Source: Cliona cf. orientalis (lineage: Eukaryota; Porifera; Demospongiae; Clionaida; Clionaidae). Taken from it: a stretch of 64,000 nucleotides of DNA. Every line of letters begins with the position of its first letter. The stretch's first letter is position 1. Shown here one piece after another: positions 13,556-24,200 of this stretch. The translations under genes were made by a program, and so were the position numbers. A model generated the notes under the pieces. It was not told the origin of the DNA and ran no database searches. It saw only the letters and a list, made by a program, of their open reading frames with translations. Location of the stretch: contig OZ005696.1 in the NCBI GenBank assembly GCA_963930775.1, positions 992,001 to 1,056,000 of the forward strand, read 5' to 3'.

Positions 13556-16500
13556 TTGTGTTAATCTGTGTTAAGCTGACTGATTAATAATATCCTGGTT
13601 GGTGCTAAGCACTTAAAATATGTTTCATTTTTCACACCTTCTCCTTGGAGAGTGCATCTCGTTCCACCAGCCACACTACCAGATGTCGTCAAAAGATTAG
13701 TCACTCCTGCAGCATAAAAAAAAAACATGAGTTAAATTCTGCACGGAGATAATAATTATTTATGAAGATGCAGTATTCTCCCCTATTGTAGCAATAAGCC
13801 TCCTATAATAATTATAGATTTTCCTTTGATGCACAAACATGGTGTGTTGAAATACTCTGATGTGGCAGCCACAGAACCCTGGGCCCTCCCCTCCCCCCTC
13901 CACACACATACACACACACACACCCCATGCCCTCCTCCAAACAATGTTACCACGGTGAAATGAAATCATGGCTGCTCTACGCAACGTGTGCGATTAACCT
14001 TCCCTTCCTCCCATGCACTCCCTCCCACTCCCTCTCTTTGCTAACTTCCTGATCAAAATAGCTGAGATTGTTGAAGCAAATCGAGACAATAATGACTAAG
14101 CTTGCAAGAGTATCACGAGTTGAGTAAACACAGCCATGGCATCCATTGCATTCTGTGACAGATCAAGAGCCACTGCCCACAGTGACACCGGAAGCTCGTG
14201 TTACAGCTCGAATTAGCACACCCTCCCTCCCATCTCCTTACTTGTCCAACCAATGGAGTGGTTTATCCCAAGAGTATCTTTTGTTCGGTCGTAAACAGAT
14301 TAATTATTAAGCACTCATGGTCTAGCTATAGCTGACTATGCAGCATCATTATTACACAACCTTGAGTTCATTACGTTCTAATTAAGTATTCTCCATAATG
14401 GGCATGAGATCTTGGACATCCCACTGCCTCCCGTAATCCAATACTTGACATTCCGAAACTCTCAAAATTTGCCACGCATGAACAATAGTACACAATTAAA
14501 ATTAATCATCCCAATAATCCATGCCAGACGAGAATGAAGTGGCAATCGTCAGGTAAGCTGGCTATTGCTCACTAAGCGAGTCACGTTCACAAAACAATGA
14601 AAAGCTCGTGCAAATAAAATTGATGAAATTACTTATCCAAGTATGATTGGGCATTATAGAGCTGTAAAATGTATTGTGTACAAGACCTAAATGTTTCAAC
14701 AGGAAGTACAGTATTATATTATTAATTTTTTGGCCAAATTATGCTCAAAACAAGAATCACTGGTGGAAGAAATTTTGTGGTTTTACTCAGACCAGTAAAA
14801 GTATCAATCTCAAGATACCTTAAGGATACTTTTGTTTGTGGGTACTAAATTTAGCGATATTATTGATTATCCCGATTTTTGCTAATATTTGTACCCGCGA
14901 ATATTAAAATTTTCAACTAAAATTTAATAGTTTTGAAAAATCGCTAAAATGAGTACCCGCTAAACACACTATTTCCAAAATCCACTAAGATTTGTACCCA
15001 CAAATAATCGTAGCCCTAAGGTAGACTACAGAGCTATATATACATGAGTGGCTCTGTAGTATAATATAGGTACCGAAGAATCATACCAGTTTGTATGCAT
15101 TAAACTGACCGGAACTTCGAGAGTATCATCCCTTCCTCCCCCTACATACTCCGCATTCCAGAATTAATTGATCTTAACACTACCATAATACTATACCAGA
15201 CATAGCTAGAATTTAATATTCTTCTACGGGCACTTGAACCTCTGAGTGACCACCTCCACAAAAGGTATGACTACAATGTTATCAATCAACAATGCCATGC
15301 TTGAATGTAACAAAAATTGGGAAGATGGTTGTGGGGAAATGTGACTTACTTCTGACGGGAGAAGGGGGACCCGGTTCGTCTTCTGGAACCACAGCTGGTT
15401 GGTTGCTCAATGCTGCAGAAAACAAAGGAGAATTGTTATTGAGATTACGTAATCCAGTTGTTTGTGATATGGGATGGAATTAAGTCACGTATAAGAATAA
15501 ACTTTGTATGCTGATCTAGCAAGATGGTCCACATTTTTTCGCATTCAAGCAAAACTGCTGCCAGCTGCAGCTGCAATAATCATTACAACACTTGGTGACT
15601 GTGTGGACGAGGCTAGTTTATCCTAGAGTATTCTTCAAAATAATAGTTGCTATTGTCCAACTCCCCTCTAAATCTTTCATGATGTAGGTAAAGGCATCGA
15701 TTGATCTGTCCATGTAAACATTTGAAAGCTAAGCTAGCTCCTGCATGGTCGATTAATGCACTCGAGTGTGATCTTTGGTAATCCCATCCCTCTCTCCCAC
15801 ATACACGGTCACGGCTAGAGACTTAGTCAGTGGTATAGATTTGTGCTGCTTGGCCGTATGATAGCCATAGCGGCATTAATGAACAGACAGGCAGAATCGG
15901 CTTGCAGTTAGCTAACATAGGATACATTACCCTAAATTAAAACTCAATCAGACTGCTATACATTACATTGTTTGGAGTTCCCCATAAGCCACAGATACAA
16001 TAGCTATTGGGTGATTGGCCAGTAATAATAATTTACATACCTCTGGGAGCGTCTCCATGGCAATGAAGTCACTTAGAAATGACCCTTTCATGGCAGTAAT
16101 TACAACTGAGTGATCATCTAGCTAGCTATAATAGGTGCATAATTATTTCAGCCTTGGTCATGACTGTTATGCATACATACTCAAATGTTGCTATGGTTAC
16201 TAGGGATTAACCAAACCATGCTACCATCACCACAAACGATACAGAGGGATTGAATTCTTCACCAGCACTGCCTCAATTACAGTTAAACCCGAGTACAGTG
16301 GTATCTCCATGTACGGCAAGCTCAGCCACCTCCTTATTACAGCCACTTAGTTCAAGCTCAAAATGGCGAAGCTCCTCAGTGTCATAGATGGTTACATTAT
16401 GCTGGCCCAAGGATGACCGTTATAAACAGATTCCATAATATTGTACGAGATTATCAGTACTACTGTAGTACATAGAAAATTTAATCATGCCAGCAGCTTA

Positions 16501-17909
16501 CCACAGAGAGCACTGGTCAAGATAACATCGGAAGATACAGTTTGGAATTGAATACACTGCTGAGGCTCCTGGTCTCGGCGTCTACACCTCCCGGTTCGTC
16601 CACCACAGCCGCTAGTGGACGGCATGAACAGAGCCGAGTCGTAGTAAATTGGATCGTAAGCGCAGACGACCAGGTAGGCATTGAAGAACTTCCCTCCTCC
16701 AGGAGTAGCCAGACTTGGGCAGAGAAAGTTGTGACAGCCCATTTTGGATGTTATAGACCATTGTACTGGCTAGAGGGAGATGGAGAGAGAGAGTGAGGGG
16801 GGAGGTCATTTTTATAGATAGACACACGTGTGCATTCAGATCATTTACTATGAAGTACCTGTCCTGTGACGGTAATTCTGAAACTCGGCTGGCGTTCATT
16901 GTGCCAGTCCTCAACCAGATCAGCGAATGAGTACTCCTCATCAGTCTCACTGGTGTTGTAAGCTATATTCAGTCCAGTCTCCACGCGTGCAGGCACGTTG
17001 CAAGCCTCACTGAACTCCTGGGCTTTTTCTGCCAATTCTACAGACCACTCCTGCAATAGTATTGATCATGGGACAGTCAAATTATTCGCAAAATGAAAAA
17101 CTTGACCACATCCCCAGTAACTACATAGTTCTAATGGTGCATGTGGTAAAAGGTCGTCAATATACACATCGATGCCGGGGCCTCAATCGCAGAGACCGAC
17201 TCACGACTTCGAGTTTCGATGCTTCAATCAAAGGAGATGAACTCGACAGCACGGTACAGCTTCCGAACTTCAGATCGGTCGTGGCATGACGCGTGCTATA
17301 AATAGCGCAAGGCTAGCTTTATTTATCCACAGGATTACGTCAGCCAAGAGAACGCGTGAAGTTCGGCCAGCATTACTTGTCGGAGAAAGTAGCACTCAGC
17401 TTTTAATGTATTCGCTGGGTATGTATGTAAGTTAAATATATGATTCTATTGATTTTCAGGTCTCAGAAGTGTTCTGTAAAGGCTCTGAATTTTAGCGCTA
17501 TGACGACATAGGTTACATCATAATTACAACATAATTACCTTATAACCGCAAAAAAGTAAATTTATACTGGGGATGTAATTATTAGTGTCCGCGAGTAGCA
17601 AAATAATTAATAGACCACTAATTCAATAATAAAATTTGTGAACTGGTGATAACGTATGAATAGTATAGATACTCGACTCGAATCTGTATATAGCAGTATT
17701 GAAGTGCAGTGCAATAATAATTAATTTTTTCAACTCACAAGTTGGTTCATGTCTGCTGCTCTCACTGAAGCCCTGCGGTAGTTGTGCGAATCCAGAAGCA
17801 GCTGCTTGTCTTCGCGGCTAAGCTGAGCCACGGCAGCGGTGTTGATCAGTAGCACGAATGCAATGGCCGCCGCTGCTACAGTAGCGACTGGATTTGTTGA
17901 AGACCCCAT
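1..17909 (-). CDS. CAP-domain fibrocystin-L (PKHD1L1-like) giant surface/secreted protein, 3' end outside window
   Basis: Exons, 5' to 3': 17909-17739, 17050-16859, 16769-16502, 15412-15350, 13706-13638, 13471-13342, 13274-13163, 13080-12884, 12328-12135, 11925-11806, 11320-11219, 11130-10815, 10622-10409, 10295-9516, 9414-9299, 9240-9038, 8972-8572, 8080-7948, 7808-7597, 7451-5963, 5862 to beyond base 1. Phases match at every junction and give about 3,781 residues so far. Order: signal peptide (about 1-29); CAP/SCP domain (about 38-185, with SHNYRR and EDWHNE); a Pro-rich linker; TIG/IPT domains; PA14 (about 540-715); more TIG domains, four of them in exon 20; G8 domain 1 (about 2635-2765); a parallel beta-helix region; G8 domain 2 (about 3472-3600). 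From the TIG domains onward this is the fibrocystin-L plan. Fibrocystin-L is a large animal surface protein; the role of this one is unknown. The CAP head is unexpected for the family. The last exon is a single open frame of at least 5,862 bases. Confidence 0.88.
7475..7548. repeat. CT microsatellite with C run
   Basis: A (CT)n tract, interrupted by TTTC and a run of about nine C, lies in the intron between exons 7808-7597 and 7451-5963 of the fibrocystin-L gene. Confidence 0.9.
8258..8541. mobile_element. Harbinger/Tourist-like MITE, copy 1
   Basis: This 284-bp element begins GGCCAGACCAATT and ends with the inverted counterpart AATTGGTCTGGCC. TAA lies directly outside both ends (8255-8257 and 8542-8544). 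The inverted similarity runs inward well beyond the tips: TTGTTGC with GCAACAA, and the sequence AAAATTGGAGCGAGCGA near both ends. There is no coding capacity. A 3-bp TAA/TTA duplication with GGCC-type ends is the known signature of PIF/Harbinger (Tourist) MITEs. It sits in an intron of the fibrocystin-L gene. Confidence 0.8.
12564..12638. repeat. Perfect 30-bp-stem inverted repeat
   Basis: The 30 bases at 12564-12593 are the exact reverse complement of 12609-12638, with a 15-base loop that itself contains ATGCAT. It lies in the intron between exons 13080-12884 and 12328-12135 of the fibrocystin-L gene, right after a short CA repeat. A weaker inverted pair follows (GTTGGTAGTTG near 12643, CAACTACCAATAA near 12737). 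It could be a young palindromic insertion or a small-RNA hairpin. Confidence 0.85.
13522..13554. repeat. Poly-G tract, 33 G
   Basis: This is an uninterrupted run of 33 G on the plus strand (C on the coding strand), in an intron of the fibrocystin-L gene. Confidence 0.95.
13707..15349 (-). other. Large intron of the fibrocystin-L gene
   Basis: This 1.6-kb intron separates the CAP/linker exons from the first TIG exon. Apart from a CA-rich patch near 13,910 and the MITE at 14816-15023, I see no coding region or RNA gene in it. Confidence 0.7.
14816..15023. mobile_element. TA-ended MITE with TACCTTA termini
   Basis: Inverted ends of about 30 bases: the left begins TACCTTAAGGATAC and continues to TTTGTGGGTAC; the reverse complement of the right begins TACCTTAGGGCTAC and continues to TTTGTGGGTAC. 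The terminal TA could be a TA target duplication as in Tc1/mariner-type MITEs. It is about 208 bp and non-coding. Confidence 0.65.
15413..16501 (-). other. Intron of the fibrocystin-L gene, with a possible pogo-type remnant
   Basis: This intron follows the last CAP exon. Near 16,296-16,420 is a stretch beginning CAGTGGTATCTCCATG that resembles the terminal repeat style of pogo-like elements. No matching second end was found, so the assignment is weak. Otherwise I see nothing in this interval. Confidence 0.45.
17051..17738 (-). other. Intron 1 of the fibrocystin-L gene
   Basis: A 688-base intron inside the CAP coding region. It contains a TATAAATAG sequence near 17,298 and an open plus-strand stretch, but I found no splice-linked coding sequence. 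I treat it as intron only. Confidence 0.6.
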
Positions 17910-18118
17910 TTTGGCGGTCTTCGTCGTGGTTTTTTTTTAGAATTGGACCACGAGTGTGGATCGATCTGGCGTCCAAGCTGATGGTGCGGGGTGCACGAAA
18001 AATACACTGCGACGAGGTAGCTAACGCTTAGTGCTACTTGTCAGCAATTCACACCACTTCACGGTTCGGTGATTAAATACAATTGCACGACCATAGATCA
18101 ATCTTGCGTGAAGTGTAG

Positions 18119-18130
18119 TGCGCATGCGCA
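18119..18130. promoter_or_regulatory. NRF-1-type palindrome in the fibrocystin-L upstream region
   Basis: TGCGCATGCGCA lies about 210 bp upstream of the start codon at 17909, within the 353-bp gap to the neighbouring receptor gene. It matches the known NRF-1 consensus (YGCGCAYGCGCR). Use as a promoter element is inferred from position. Confidence 0.5.
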
Positions 18131-18262
18131 AACGCTTTGGATGGATTACCTAATAATTGTATAAACTCCTGGAATGGCATGTGTAGATGTTTGATAATAT
18201 GAGTAGTATCATCTATTGTACAAACAATTAAACACAGGATGACATCAAAAGTTTTAGAGTTA

Positions 18263-21200
18263 TTATGTTTTACTATCCTCCTCGCTTTCAGTTTCCTCCA
18301 TAACAGTCTCTAGCCCATTTCTGCAAAAAAATGAAGCATATCATTAAATATTGTACTAATTAATACCAAAATTTGATACTTTTACACCTATACCTGTTGA
18401 ATGGGGCATTTTCATTTTTGACTCTCCCATTACTCTTGTTTGCATCATGATTGTGTTCATGCTCCAGCTCATCATCATCTTGATCACCACCAGAAAGCTG
18501 TGCCATGGCATCATCAGACTTCTCACAACACGTCTGATGAGCAAACCAGTCCTTGAGCTGACACTCTTCCGAACAATACCCTTGTTTCTCACACCTGGAG
18601 CACTCAAATTCAGCTTCTTTACCACAGATGCAGACATCGATGCTCGGAGTTGAGCTACTTGTCAGCGATGATCTAGACTTGGATTTCTTATGCTTCTTGT
18701 GGTGCTTTTTGTGCTTTTTCTTCTTCTTCTTCTTTGATTTCGACGATTTCGACTGCTTTCTCTGTTTCTTTTCTTCGACCTTTTCTTGACAGATCATTGC
18801 ATGTTTGAACCAGTCGTCCTGCTGGCAGTCCAAACTGCAGTAGCCCCTGAGACCACACTCACTGCACTCCAAGTCAGCAAACTTTCCACATACACACAGC
18901 TCCATTGTAACTGTAGCTATAATTATTATGATGAAATGGAATCAATATATAACTTTAATGCCGTGCACTATGTCAAGGATATTAATTTTAATGTTTGGCA
19001 ACTGCATGTGCTAACATAAAGGTACTATAAATATGATAACTATATTATTATATACCTGGATCAATGTTCTCTATGTACATGGTTCTAGGTTGTACCAGGC
19101 TGTGCTCGATCTGATTCAAAAGTGTTTCATCTTCCGTATCAATCTCAATGAAGTCTCCAGGAACATCTGATTTGAGCAGCTGAAAGTAACGATCATTGTT
19201 CTCCAGTGTTTCCAACTCGATGAAGCCATTCCTGAGATCCTTGAGTGTTTGGTCCGGAGTAAGGTACACGCCCCTCTTGTACAAGATCTCTGTCATGTGA
19301 TCATCGGCAGACTCACTTCTAGTGGGCTCTCCGCTGTACTTTGACTTTGGACTCTCTTGTGTGATTTTACTAACCTCTAGACTGCTGTCTCCCTGCACAC
19401 GTATAAACCACATAAAAGATTTATAAGCAAAGAGTATTTATGGTTCTCCCTTGCTTCCCTCACTTCTCAGAGCAACAATAAACAAGAGGGCTGTATTCAG
19501 TTGTCAACTTACGTCAATTTCTTTCTTGACTAGGTCCTCGATCTCTTCATTACACTCTCCCGGCTGGTCAGAGTCACCAACTCCAGCAGCTCTCTTCTTA
19601 TTCTGATCTTCAGCTCCATCAACAGGCGGAGGGGGTGTGTTCTTCTTCTCATCTACTGATAGCGGTGATTTGGATTTTGCTGGTATCAGTCGAATTATCT
19701 GCCATCTTAGCTTTCCGTTGAGCTCAGCTGGTTCCTTGAATTCTGTCTCTTCTTCATCTCCATTAGTTTTCTTATCAGAGTGGTTTTTGAAAATATCAAC
19801 GAGCTCCTTTCCTGCAAAGAAAATTTTAATTTTGTGTATCCATGCATATAATAATATTATCATTACGTATAATTGTCATACAGAAAAGGTGTATGCCTTT
19901 GAGATGCTTAGAAGTAATTACTTGTGTTACAGTGATGATTGTAGTAATGTGATATCTATTATGGACTATCAAAACAAAGTGACTCGATCTGTCAAATTAC
20001 CTTTTGGCACGAGCACTTCGAGTGATTTTGCTCTAGTGATGTTCAGATCTGAGCCACTGCTGCTGCCACTAACATTGGTAGCTACCTCATCACTGATTGC
20101 TGCTTTGTTTTGAGACACAAGATCTCCAGTCTCATCATCAGTGATAGGGAGGACCTGATGTGTGCATGCATACAAGCGTATCATGTGACTATCACATGAC
20201 AGGATATTGCTCAATACACTGATACCTTCTTTCGTTTCTTTTTCCTCACGAGAACAATGATGATGATGATCAGGCATACCACTAGCACAGCCAGTAGGAC
20301 GGCCACCACTGCGCCCACCACTGCCCACCATATTTGGAAGGTGGTTGGTTCCGGTGATGGAGTTACTGAGAATTTGAAATATGCATACCAGAAAAATGGA
20401 TAGTTGCAATTGCTTCATTGCTAGCTCAACTTACAATCTGAATTGTGGTGCTATTGTAAGAGTATAATCATGTTTTGCAACAGATTTAGCCTCATCCCTT
20501 GCCTCCCACCAAACCCATGCATTTTTTAGCATTTTGATGTCATACTCCAAATTTTCATTATGTAATATAGCTATCCAAACTCAGGAATAAAACATTATAT
20601 ATTATTATACCTTCGAGTTCACATAATTCTCCAGTCCAGCTATCAAGACAGTCACATGACCCGTTAACGTGGTGGCACGATCTTGTTCCGGTCATGAAGC
20701 ACGGACACTGCGAGGCACAGCTCAGCCCATAGGTGCCATTAGGGCACAGCTGGTGACACGTTGCCCCCATGAAACCAGCCGAGCAGTTACAGAATCCCGT
20801 CATCCTATTACACTCCTCGTCTTTGTTGCATGTGCAGATTTCCTGGCAATTACTGCCAAAGAGACCACTGGGACAGGCTGCATTATGAAGTGATAGGAGA
20901 AATAATGATTGTGGAATCACAACCCAAAATTTATTTACTGAATTGGAGAAATAAGATAAAATATGACATTATTAATAATATTATTATACTCACTAAACTC
21001 TAGTGGTCAAGCCATGAGTATATATAATATTATGGAACCTTGCATTGAGGGCATCCATTCCCGCTTTTCTTAAACTTACATATGTTGCAATACGTTCCCA
21101 TCCAGCCTGGAGTACGAGTACACATGCACTCTCCAGTAATGTAATCGCACTCCGCTTCATTCTCGCACAGACATACTCCTGAGCAGCCTTTCCCCCACGC

Positions 21201-24200
21201 GCCAGCTGGACACCCTAGTGTAGGATGAAAATTAACATTAATTTTACCTGATACTGGTGTAATTTACAGCATGGTGTAAATTAACAGGAACTTACTCATC
21301 TCACAGCTGTCTCCCATCCACCCTGGATTGCAGTCACATGATCCGTCAATTGGTGAGCAGGTACCTCTGTTGCTGCAGTCACATGATCCCCGGCACTCCT
21401 CTCCCCACAATCCTTGTGGGCAAACTATGACGTCAAAAAAGTAATGATGATAAAAATTTAGCATACTATTTGTGTGTACTTATACCATTTGAGCAATCAT
21501 CTCCATAGTGACCATCTGGGCAGACCTCCAAAACAGTGAAAATTGAGCCTAATGCAACTCCAAACTGGCAGAGTACATCAGTCTCAGTTCCATTCCTCAG
21601 TTTCACTTCATCAGTGAATTGGGATTTCCTGATCCACATTCTTGAAGTCCCATTCCAGTATGCACACTGAAGATTGCTAGCATTAGAATAACTAACCAAG
21701 ATGGGAAATACAAGATCAATTTGTTCTGAATCTGGTGCCACATTTCTGGCTACTCGTGTTGGAGGTAAGCTACTTCCTGAAGCTTCCAAGATTGAACCAT
21801 TTCGAGGGTTGAGGAGGTACAGCTGGAATAGCAGAGATTTCAGTCGCGCTTCATACTCACTTCCCTGCCATAGGAGATTATGTTTGTGCTGTGCTGATGT
21901 CAAGCAAACCCCTGAACAATACAACAACTCAGATTCTGCATCACCAATTTCCATTGCAGCTGCACAGGGCCACCAAAGGTACCGCTCAAACAGAATCGAA
22001 CTAAAATTGGCTGTCACCTTTGGAACTTTTTCACTCAAGCATGTTTTTGCTTTTCTGCTGTTAGCTTGTCTTGCACTGCACTGCTCAGTAGACTGATAAT
22101 TTGATGGAAGATTTGCTTGAGAGGCTTTGAGATATGATGAACTGGCTCCATTGACAAAAGAATGTCGCTCGCTTGTGCATAGACCAAAGCCAAGTTTTGG
22201 AATGATGTCGAGAAATTCTTGAGTCATAGAGTTTGCTTGAATACGAGAAATACTGTCAGATATCTGGCCATTACCAGTGGCTATTAAATTCTGAAGGATC
22301 TTGAGAACAATCTGACTCTCTGTAGTGGAAAATCCGGGTAAGGAAAAGATCTTCTGTTCATCAAAGTTGTTGTAGGAATCTACAAGAATCCGAATAAAAT
22401 CAATGATCCTCGTGATTAATTCATTATTCAAGGAACTTAGAGAGCTTGTTGTGCTCTGAAGCAAACTAGCAATCACACTGAGGTATGGCTTTGTATTTGG
22501 AATGTATGATTCGTAGATGTCTAGAACAATTTCTGTTGCTTTCATTTTAAACTGGGCTCTCTGACCCTGTGACAAATTGAAGTATGGGGAATTGAATGAG
22601 CTGACTTCAGCAAATGATACTAGAGTTGTTAGCTGAGCTAACGCATCTCTCCAATTGTTCCGAGATAGCTGCTGGAATCCATCAAGCATAGCTAGTACAT
22701 CAATCTGCTCTCTTCTTGGAGCATCCACCATTGGCTGGAGCAGCTCTGTTGAATCATCATCCGTCACCACTGGTGGCTCTGTGAAAATTTGGTCAAGATT
22801 TTGGGATGCCTCAGATTTAGCTCCATTCTTATCAAATACACGAACCAGCAGTTCAACTTGTGCAGGTACTCCATTCATGGCTTGAGGCAGAAAAGGTAGC
22901 GTGGTTTGTAGATCATTCCGCTCAGAGACACCAGTGCTGAAGAAATCGCATACACTCGACACATTTTCAGGCGTGCTCATAGAGAGTGAACTGTTATCAT
23001 TGTAAAATAGATTACAGCAAGAAGGAAGTGGCTGCCTTGAATCTGATGACTCTGTTGTGTTGAAGAAAATGTATCTAAATCCAAACTGGTACAGTAAAGG
23101 TGTGTCACCAATATTATCAGTCCAGCCAGGAGCGGAGAGAGAGAAGATGGTTGCAAGAGGGGAGCCAGTTTGTGGGCTGATGAGAAGCCTTCCAGACGAA
23201 GGCACAGATTGAGTTTGGATGTCCACCTCTGCAAATCCCGAGTTACCCAATTCATCGTAGGTCGTGAACTTAAATCTGTAGGAATTCTGAGGGAGGAGGG
23301 TGTTACTAGTGACAACTAAGCTAATCCGATTTATCAAGGAGTTTGAATAGCTACTATTTGTGAAGAGGAGAGGTGATATTTCGGAGAAATTTGACGTCCT
23401 TGAATCAATTCCCGTGATGTTGTACCTCAGAGGAGACCTCGTATTATCTTCATTAAGGTCCAGCTGAGCATACCCTGCAGAATTTTATAAATGAATATCG
23501 TTCTGTCGAAAGCATACATTAGCATTCATTACTGTTTAAAGAAAGTCATCATAATGACCTTTCATATATTCATGGTATAACGTTATCATTGTAGCTATTC
23601 ATAGCCAAGCTGTGATGTCCATTCCCATGGTTACAGATGTAAACATATGCCGGGCAATAATGTAATTTTACTAGCGTGCAGTACACATGTACTTACCAAT
23701 CACATACTCAGACGTCCATTGACCAATTCCGGGAAAATTTGATTGCACGCCAATGTTCAGAATTAATTCATTATGCACCAAAACTGATTCCAGATCCATA
23801 CCTACATTCTCTGCTTGAATGACATCTACTCTTGGAACCGGGAATGGGAATACGACCACCACTTGGTATGTGCTGGACTCCAGCATCACAGTACTATTCT
23901 GAGAATCTGACGTCAAACGCAAATTTAATGAGAAATTGTACTCTCCTGGAGGTAGTTCACCACGAGGGATGATTTGAACCAAGCTATTGGCTGAAAACGA
24001 AAAAGCTTGCCCATTTTGACCAATGCATTCATCATTCGAGGCTAGTGAGGCACATCTCCATGCAACATCCAGTGCTAGTGAACTAGTGTTAACATACTGA
24101 GATTGTCGCCCATCTAGCAGAATATCTTCATTTGTTCCAATAGATCTCCTTACTCCACCATTGATTCTTGCAATGAGGTTGAACAATTCAACATCAGTTA

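Noticed and set aside
17062..17289. Plus-strand open frame inside intron 1 of the fibrocystin-L gene
   Set aside because: No homology, no splice partners and no conserved start context were seen. An antisense gene cannot be supported.
16502..17909. CAP domain as an independent CRISP-like gene
   Set aside because: The last CAP exon ends in a clean donor (GTAAGC), and the next two exons continue in phase into TIG. No stop or poly(A) signal was seen between.
18263..18910. MYND exons as a separate small two-finger gene
   Set aside because: The ATG at 18,904 is possible, but the exon has an acceptor and phase that join it to the upstream tail exons without a stop. The fusion model was preferred and the alternative noted.
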